A stretch of DNA of 64,000 bases from Candidatus Nitrosopumilus sp. (GTDB taxonomy: Archaea; Thermoproteota; Nitrososphaeria; Nitrososphaerales; Nitrosopumilaceae): positions 56,093 to 120,092 of the forward strand of contig REGJ01000001.1 of the NCBI GenBank assembly GCA_003702525.1, written 5' to 3'. This document shows positions 59,565 to 64,000 of this stretch, piece after piece (position 1 is the first letter of the stretch; each line of letters begins with the position of its first letter). The notes under the pieces were generated by a model. That model was not told the origin of the DNA, ran no database searches, and saw only the letters and a list, made by a program, of their open reading frames with translations. A program made the position numbers and the translations under genes.

Positions 59565-59972
59565 CTAAGGTCTTGAGTAAATCACAGGTGGTGCAGGATC
59601 ACCTAGTGGACGTATTTCTGTTTTTAATTGAACATGTCCTAGTTCAGGATGTTCCACTTCTAAAACAACAGGGTGAATTTCCCAACCATATTTTGGTTCA
59701 TTTGGGAACGGAACAATTTCTATAAAGTGAGAATTAGAAAATGATTTTTGAAATGTCTCTTCCATTCCAAGAATTTCCATAACTACAGAATCAGTTTTTT
59801 CAGATTTGTCTAAGAATTCAACTTCCACATGACCTGTATCATAGTATACCGCATTTACTTGAAACGTTTGACGAAGTTCATCCTTGTCATCAGAGCCGCC
59901 TCCAGTTAACAGCACTATAGCAAGAACAGTGAATACTCCAAGAAATATCGGGGAAAGTAGTTTTCTTGCCAT
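59565..59972 (-). CDS. Membrane-anchored hypothetical protein
   Basis: 135 aa. A single N-terminal helix (LLSPIFLGVFTVLAIVLLTGGG) anchors a beta-rich extracytoplasmic domain of about 105 residues. No Cys. Lies 1 nt after the aminopeptidase gene and may share its transcript. Confidence 0.65.
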   Translation of the reverse strand: MARKLLSPIFLGVFTVLAIVLLTGGGSDDKDELRQTFQVNAVYYDTGHVEVEFLDKSEKTDSVVMEILGMEETFQKSFSNSHFIEIVPFPNEPKYGWEIHPVVLEVEHPELGHVQLKTEIRPLGDPAPPVIYSRP

Positions 59973-59973
59973 G

Positions 59974-62466
59974 TTACCTGAATTCTTTTCTCATCTGACG
60001 CAGAAACTTTGAGTGAATTCTGATTTTTTCAATTGTCTGGGCCTGAGTTCTTTCAGTTCCAGGTGTGGGATGAGATTTGAAAAATGATTTGATATCTTGT
60101 TCCATAGAATCATCTGCAACTAGAGCAATACTAGCAACAATTCTATTGAATAATGGATTTCCATGTCCAACTTTTTTGCTCAGTTTGCCCCAATTTTTCT
60201 TTAGCCAAGGCCAAAGAATCTTCTTACCATGAGGGTTTGCAGCAATCTTCATGATTGGTAATTGCATGTTTTGAGAACGAACTTCAGATGTTTGAGAGAA
60301 TTGTAATGTCTTGATTAGTAGTTTTTCATCTTGGAAGCTACACATTGCACCCAAGAATCGGAGTTTCTCTTCAGTTGTTTTTGCTTTTTTGTATAATGTA
60401 ATAAATTGTGAGTGAGTTTTTGCATTACCAGTCCATGCAACAAGTGAAAATACAGGTTCTCTAATGTCAGGATGTAATGATGAAGGGTTTTTCAAAAACT
60501 CTTTGAATTTTTTCTGGGCCTGTTCTAATACATGTTCATCTCCAAGTTTTCCTAGCGCAAATATTGCAAATCCCCTCAGAAATGCATCAGTATGTTTATC
60601 TGTTTTTTGAGGAGTCCATCCAAGATTGGATAAAATCTTTCTAAAGTAATTGATGGCATAACTTCTGATTTGTTCTGTGTAATCTTCAAAGAATGTCAAC
60701 AGTGACAAAAAGTTGAGATTGTTTGCAACATTTGTTTGTGGAAGGTAAGAGTCTTCATCAAAATATGCATCTGAAAAGTCTAAATAGTTTTCAACATCTT
60801 CTTTTCCTGCAACACATAAGGCAAACAAATCGTTTTGTATTGCCCATCTATCAACGGGAGGAATTTGTTTTTGATCAACTAGCATTTTAAGATCAAGTAA
60901 AATGCCATCATCATATTTTACACGATAAAATCCTGTACGGCCAATGTTTGCAACAAATCCAGGTCCCTTAGGAGCTTTGACAGTCAGGGATTTTTTTGTC
61001 AAGAGTTTTGTTTGGGTTTCTTTTCCAAGACCATAGGTTATTGGAACATGCCACAATCCTTTCTGGGTTTTTTTGGTAGGCTCCATCAAAAAGCGATTCT
61101 GTTTGATAATCAAATCATTATTCTTTTGAGAGATATCAATTTGAGGAAATCCAGGCTGTTTTAGCCATGTATTGACCATGGAACTGACTGGCATTTTTGA
61201 TGCTTTGCCAATTGCATCCCACAAATCTTGTCCTTTGGCATTTCCATACTTGAATGTAGATAGATATTTCTTGAGACCAGTTCTGAAATTCTTTTCGCCA
61301 ACATAGTGCTCTAGCATTCGCAAAACACATCCACCTTTATCGTAGGATATAGCATCAAAGATTTCTCTAATTTCAGCAGGAGAGTTTACTGTAACATCAA
61401 TGGGGTGAGTTGTTTTTAGTGCATCCAATCCCATTGCAACATTCATTGCATCTTCAATGAATTGGTCCCAAAGATTCCATTCAGGGTAAAATTTGTCAAC
61501 AAACTTTGTTGCCATAAATGTGGCAAAGCTTTCGTTTAACCACAAATCATTCCACCACTTCATGGTAACAAGATTGCCGAACCATTGGTGTGCAATCTCG
61601 TGTGAAATTACTTCGGCAATGAACTGTTTTGTTCTTGTAGAAGATGTTTTAGGATCATAAAGTAGGATAGTCTCTCTAAATGTAATTGCACCCCAGTTCT
61701 CCATTGCACCTGCAGCAAAGTCTGGAATTGCAATTAAATCTAATTTGGGTAATGGGTATTTTATTCCAAAATATTTTTCATAAGAGTTTAGTAATTTCTT
61801 TCCAAGATCTAAAGAGTATTTTCCTTTGGATTTGTTTCCTATAGTTGTGACAACTCTAATCTGAACTTTACCAGCATTTCCAGTAAGATATTCAAATTCG
61901 CCAACACCAAGATAAATCAAATAAGTTGAGACAACGGGGGTCTTTCCAAATTTGTATAGTGTTTTGTTTTTGAGTTTTTTCTTGGATGTAACTGGCATGT
62001 TTGAAATTGCAGTGAATTTGTTTTCAGCAATAATTGAAATCTCAAATGTAGCCTTTGCTTCAGGCTCATCCCAGCAGGGGAATGCACGTCTTGCGTCTGC
62101 TGCTTCAAATTGTGTGGTTGCAAGATACTTTGTCTTTCCACCTTGTTTGTATTGACTTCGATAAAATCCAAGTAACCTATCATTTAGAATTCCTTGAAAT
62201 TCAAGATGGATTGTTGCTTTGCCCTTGATTTTTTCACCCAGTCTAATTGACAGTCTCTCTTTTTTCTCATCAGTCTTTGGAGCGGATTTTACTATTTTAG
62301 AGCCAGACTTTACAGTACAAGATGTAATTTTGATTTCTGCACAATCCATAGAGATGAGATTTGTTGATTTGTTGCAAGAAACAGTAATGGTTTCGGTTCC
62401 CAGGAATACGAATTTTTTAAGATCTGGCTCAAATGTTAACTCATAATTAATGGGTTTAACGTCCAC
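59974..62466 (-). CDS. M1-family aminopeptidase
   Basis: 830 aa from GTG. GAMENWGA (about residue 252) and HEIAHQWFGNLVTMKWWNDLWLNE (zinc His, His, Glu from about 288) are complete. C-terminal helical repeats as in tricorn-interacting factors F2/F3. Trims peptides from the proteasome in the cytoplasm. No signal peptide. Confidence 0.93.
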   Translation of the reverse strand: MDVKPINYELTFEPDLKKFVFLGTETITVSCNKSTNLISMDCAEIKITSCTVKSGSKIVKSAPKTDEKKERLSIRLGEKIKGKATIHLEFQGILNDRLLGFYRSQYKQGGKTKYLATTQFEAADARRAFPCWDEPEAKATFEISIIAENKFTAISNMPVTSKKKLKNKTLYKFGKTPVVSTYLIYLGVGEFEYLTGNAGKVQIRVVTTIGNKSKGKYSLDLGKKLLNSYEKYFGIKYPLPKLDLIAIPDFAAGAMENWGAITFRETILLYDPKTSSTRTKQFIAEVISHEIAHQWFGNLVTMKWWNDLWLNESFATFMATKFVDKFYPEWNLWDQFIEDAMNVAMGLDALKTTHPIDVTVNSPAEIREIFDAISYDKGGCVLRMLEHYVGEKNFRTGLKKYLSTFKYGNAKGQDLWDAIGKASKMPVSSMVNTWLKQPGFPQIDISQKNNDLIIKQNRFLMEPTKKTQKGLWHVPITYGLGKETQTKLLTKKSLTVKAPKGPGFVANIGRTGFYRVKYDDGILLDLKMLVDQKQIPPVDRWAIQNDLFALCVAGKEDVENYLDFSDAYFDEDSYLPQTNVANNLNFLSLLTFFEDYTEQIRSYAINYFRKILSNLGWTPQKTDKHTDAFLRGFAIFALGKLGDEHVLEQAQKKFKEFLKNPSSLHPDIREPVFSLVAWTGNAKTHSQFITLYKKAKTTEEKLRFLGAMCSFQDEKLLIKTLQFSQTSEVRSQNMQLPIMKIAANPHGKKILWPWLKKNWGKLSKKVGHGNPLFNRIVASIALVADDSMEQDIKSFFKSHPTPGTERTQAQTIEKIRIHSKFLRQMRKEFR

Positions 62467-62567
62467 GATTCTGGTTTTCGGATACTCTTTAAGTAGATTT
62501 TCTATTAAATGTCCATTTCAGAAAATCAAATAAAGGTTTTAAAATATACTAAATATCAAGAAATACC

Positions 62568-62990
62568 ATGAAACAAAAAGCACAAACAAGAAGCATCAAG
62601 ATTCTAGTTGCAAAATTGGGTCTAGATGGACATGACAGAGGAGCACTTGTTTTGTGTAGGGCATTTAGAGATGCAGGAATGGAGGTAATCTATTCAGGAC
62701 TATTTGCAACTCCAGAGAGAGTAGCACAGATTGCAGAAGACGAAGACGTAGATGCCATTGCAATGAGTTTGCTTAATGGTGCACATGGGACACTATTCCC
62801 CAGAGTAGTCAAAGCCCTCAAAAAGAAAAAGATCAACGACGTCCTAGTTGTTGGCGGAGGAGTAATTCCAGAAATTGATCACAAAGATTTGATTAAAGGG
62901 GGGGTTGATCACGTATTTGGACCAGGAACGCCATTACCTACAATTATTGATCATATCAATACAGGTGTAGGTAAATTAAGAAAAATATAA
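62568..62990 (+). CDS. mcmA2: Methylmalonyl-CoA mutase, B12-binding subunit
   Basis: 140 aa. LGLDGHDRGA holds the D-x-H-x2-G motif whose His ligates cobalt; LNGAHG and VVGGGVIP follow. Stand-alone beta subunit for the mutase at 56998, split from it by the aminopeptidase block and on the other strand. Confidence 0.93.
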   Translation: MKQKAQTRSIKILVAKLGLDGHDRGALVLCRAFRDAGMEVIYSGLFATPERVAQIAEDEDVDAIAMSLLNGAHGTLFPRVVKALKKKKINDVLVVGGGVIPEIDHKDLIKGGVDHVFGPGTPLPTIIDHINTGVGKLRKI

Positions 62991-63000
62991 GAAAAAAGAA

Positions 63001-63999
63001 TTATTCTGTGGAATCAGGCCACATCATTTTACGCATTTCTTTACCAACTTTTTCAATTTGGTGTTCGTCATATTGTTTCATGTATTTGTCAAATGCATCT
63101 TTGCCGTTTTTCTGATATTCAGAAATCCACTCGTTGTTGAATGTACCATCTTGAATCATGGTTAGAACTTTTTTCATGTTCTCTTTGTTTGCAGAATCCA
63201 TTACCATTGGTCCACGTGTTAAACCACCATATCTTGCAGTCTCACTAACACGTCTCCACATTCCATTGATTCCATATCTTTGAATCATATCTACAATGAG
63301 TTTGAGTTCATGTAAGACTTCAAAGTATGCAATTTCTGGTTGGTATCCTGCTTCAACTAGAGTTTCAAATGCATTTGTTACCATGGAAGCTGCACCACCA
63401 CAAAGGTCTGCTTGCTCACCAAACCAATCAGTCTCTACTTCTTCTTTGAAAGCAGTTTTGATTAATCCAGCTCTTGCACTTCCAATTGCTTTTGCAATTC
63501 CCAATGTTCTATCCCAAGCTTTTCCTGTAAAGTCTTGTTCAACTGCAACAATAGCTGGAGTTCCAAAATTATCAAGATATGTCTCTCTTACTTTGGAGCC
63601 AGGTCCTTTTGGTGCAATCATGATTAAATCAACATTGTTTGGGGCTTCAATCCATTTCCAATAGATTGCAGCTGCATGAGAAAATGACAATGCTTTTCCT
63701 TCAGAAAGATTTGGTCCGATTTCATCTTTGTATACTTGACCTTGAATCATGTCTGGAATCAAGATGTGAATAATGTCTGCTTGTTTTGTGGCATCAGCTA
63801 CTGACATTACCTTGTGACCATCAGCTTCGGCTTTTTTCCAGCTATTACCGCCTTCTTTAAGACCAATTATGACATTAAGACCAGAGTCTTTCATGTTGTT
63901 TGCTTGTGCGTCACCTTGGATTCCATAACCAATTACAGCAATGGTTTGATCTTTTATTGGATCAAGGCTGATATCGGTATCTTTCCATGTTTGTGCCAT
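63001..63999 (-). CDS. ilvC: Ketol-acid reductoisomerase (class I)
   Basis: 332 aa, complete at the window edge. Rossmann motif GYGIQGDAQANNMKDSG, then PKGPGSKVRETY and the knotted C-terminal domain with KEEVETDWFGEQ and ELKLIVDMI (Mg ligands). Second step of branched-chain amino acid synthesis. Convergent with mcmA2, 10 nt apart. Confidence 0.95.
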   Translation of the reverse strand: MAQTWKDTDISLDPIKDQTIAVIGYGIQGDAQANNMKDSGLNVIIGLKEGGNSWKKAEADGHKVMSVADATKQADIIHILIPDMIQGQVYKDEIGPNLSEGKALSFSHAAAIYWKWIEAPNNVDLIMIAPKGPGSKVRETYLDNFGTPAIVAVEQDFTGKAWDRTLGIAKAIGSARAGLIKTAFKEEVETDWFGEQADLCGGAASMVTNAFETLVEAGYQPEIAYFEVLHELKLIVDMIQRYGINGMWRRVSETARYGGLTRGPMVMDSANKENMKKVLTMIQDGTFNNEWISEYQKNGKDAFDKYMKQYDEHQIEKVGKEMRKMMWPDSTE

Positions 64000-64000
64000 G

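Overview
The window looks like a chromosome segment of a marine ammonia-oxidising archaeon close to Nitrosopumilus (Thaumarchaeota/Nitrososphaerota). This is inferred from gene content: archaeal/eukaryotic-type proteins (eS26, eS25, RpoK, Alba, family B DNA polymerase, Hef-type helicase, deoxyhypusine synthase), a plastocyanin-like protein with a C-terminal PEFG sorting signal, a Pin-like parvulin, and a methylmalonyl-CoA mutase/epimerase set as used in the thaumarchaeal 3HP/4HB carbon-fixation cycle. The DNA is AT-rich. Many genes appear leaderless, with a TATA-like box about 26-30 nt before an ATG, GTG or TTG start. I used that spacing to choose several starts. No rRNA, convincing tRNA, CRISPR array or transposase was seen.

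Layout. 1-17,450 is an accessory-like region of short lineage-specific genes: zinc-ribbon and C2H2 mini-proteins, single-TM peptides, winged-helix proteins and a Cys/His-rich secreted repeat protein. An XPD/DinG-like helicase and a PD-(D/E)XK nuclease also lie here. Three proteins in this part resemble enzyme or metal-binding families but have lost the key residues. 17,558-23,289 is a compact trpEGDCBA operon with overlapping genes and no trpF. 23,290-39,663 is mostly housekeeping: PEFG cupredoxin, CTP synthase, NAD kinase-HTH fusion, PfkB kinase, eS26, CDP-alcohol phosphatidyltransferase, agmatinase, ThrRS, deoxyhypusine synthase, eS25, RpoK, Alba, an Asn-synthase-like amidotransferase and an aldo/keto reductase. 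39,664-46,700 is a second accessory patch with small genes, a frameshifted gene, a hendecad-repeat coiled coil and the parvulin. 46,982-64,000 returns to core functions: Hef helicase, dCMP deaminase, PolB, SemiSWEET, TpiA, PPDK, the methylmalonyl-CoA module, an M1 aminopeptidase and ketol-acid reductoisomerase.

Most notable signals. (1) A dyad, ATTCT-N10-AGAAT followed by CAAT, occurs four times plus one half-copy, always 32-34 nt before the start of a small accessory gene; it looks like the operator of an undescribed regulon. (2) Four CTAATTAG palindromes (the last imperfect) lie at an exact 14-bp period between two divergent zinc mini-protein genes. (3) One self-complementary TATA box sits exactly midway between two divergent leaderless TTG starts (rpoK and a cyclophilin-like gene). 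(4) A gene has a hairpin leader, a near-perfect Shine-Dalgarno and no ATG/GTG/TTG start in position, suggesting an AUA start. (5) A hendecad-repeat protein, a 27-nt repeat metal-binding protein and several stem-rich intergenic elements have no assigned function.
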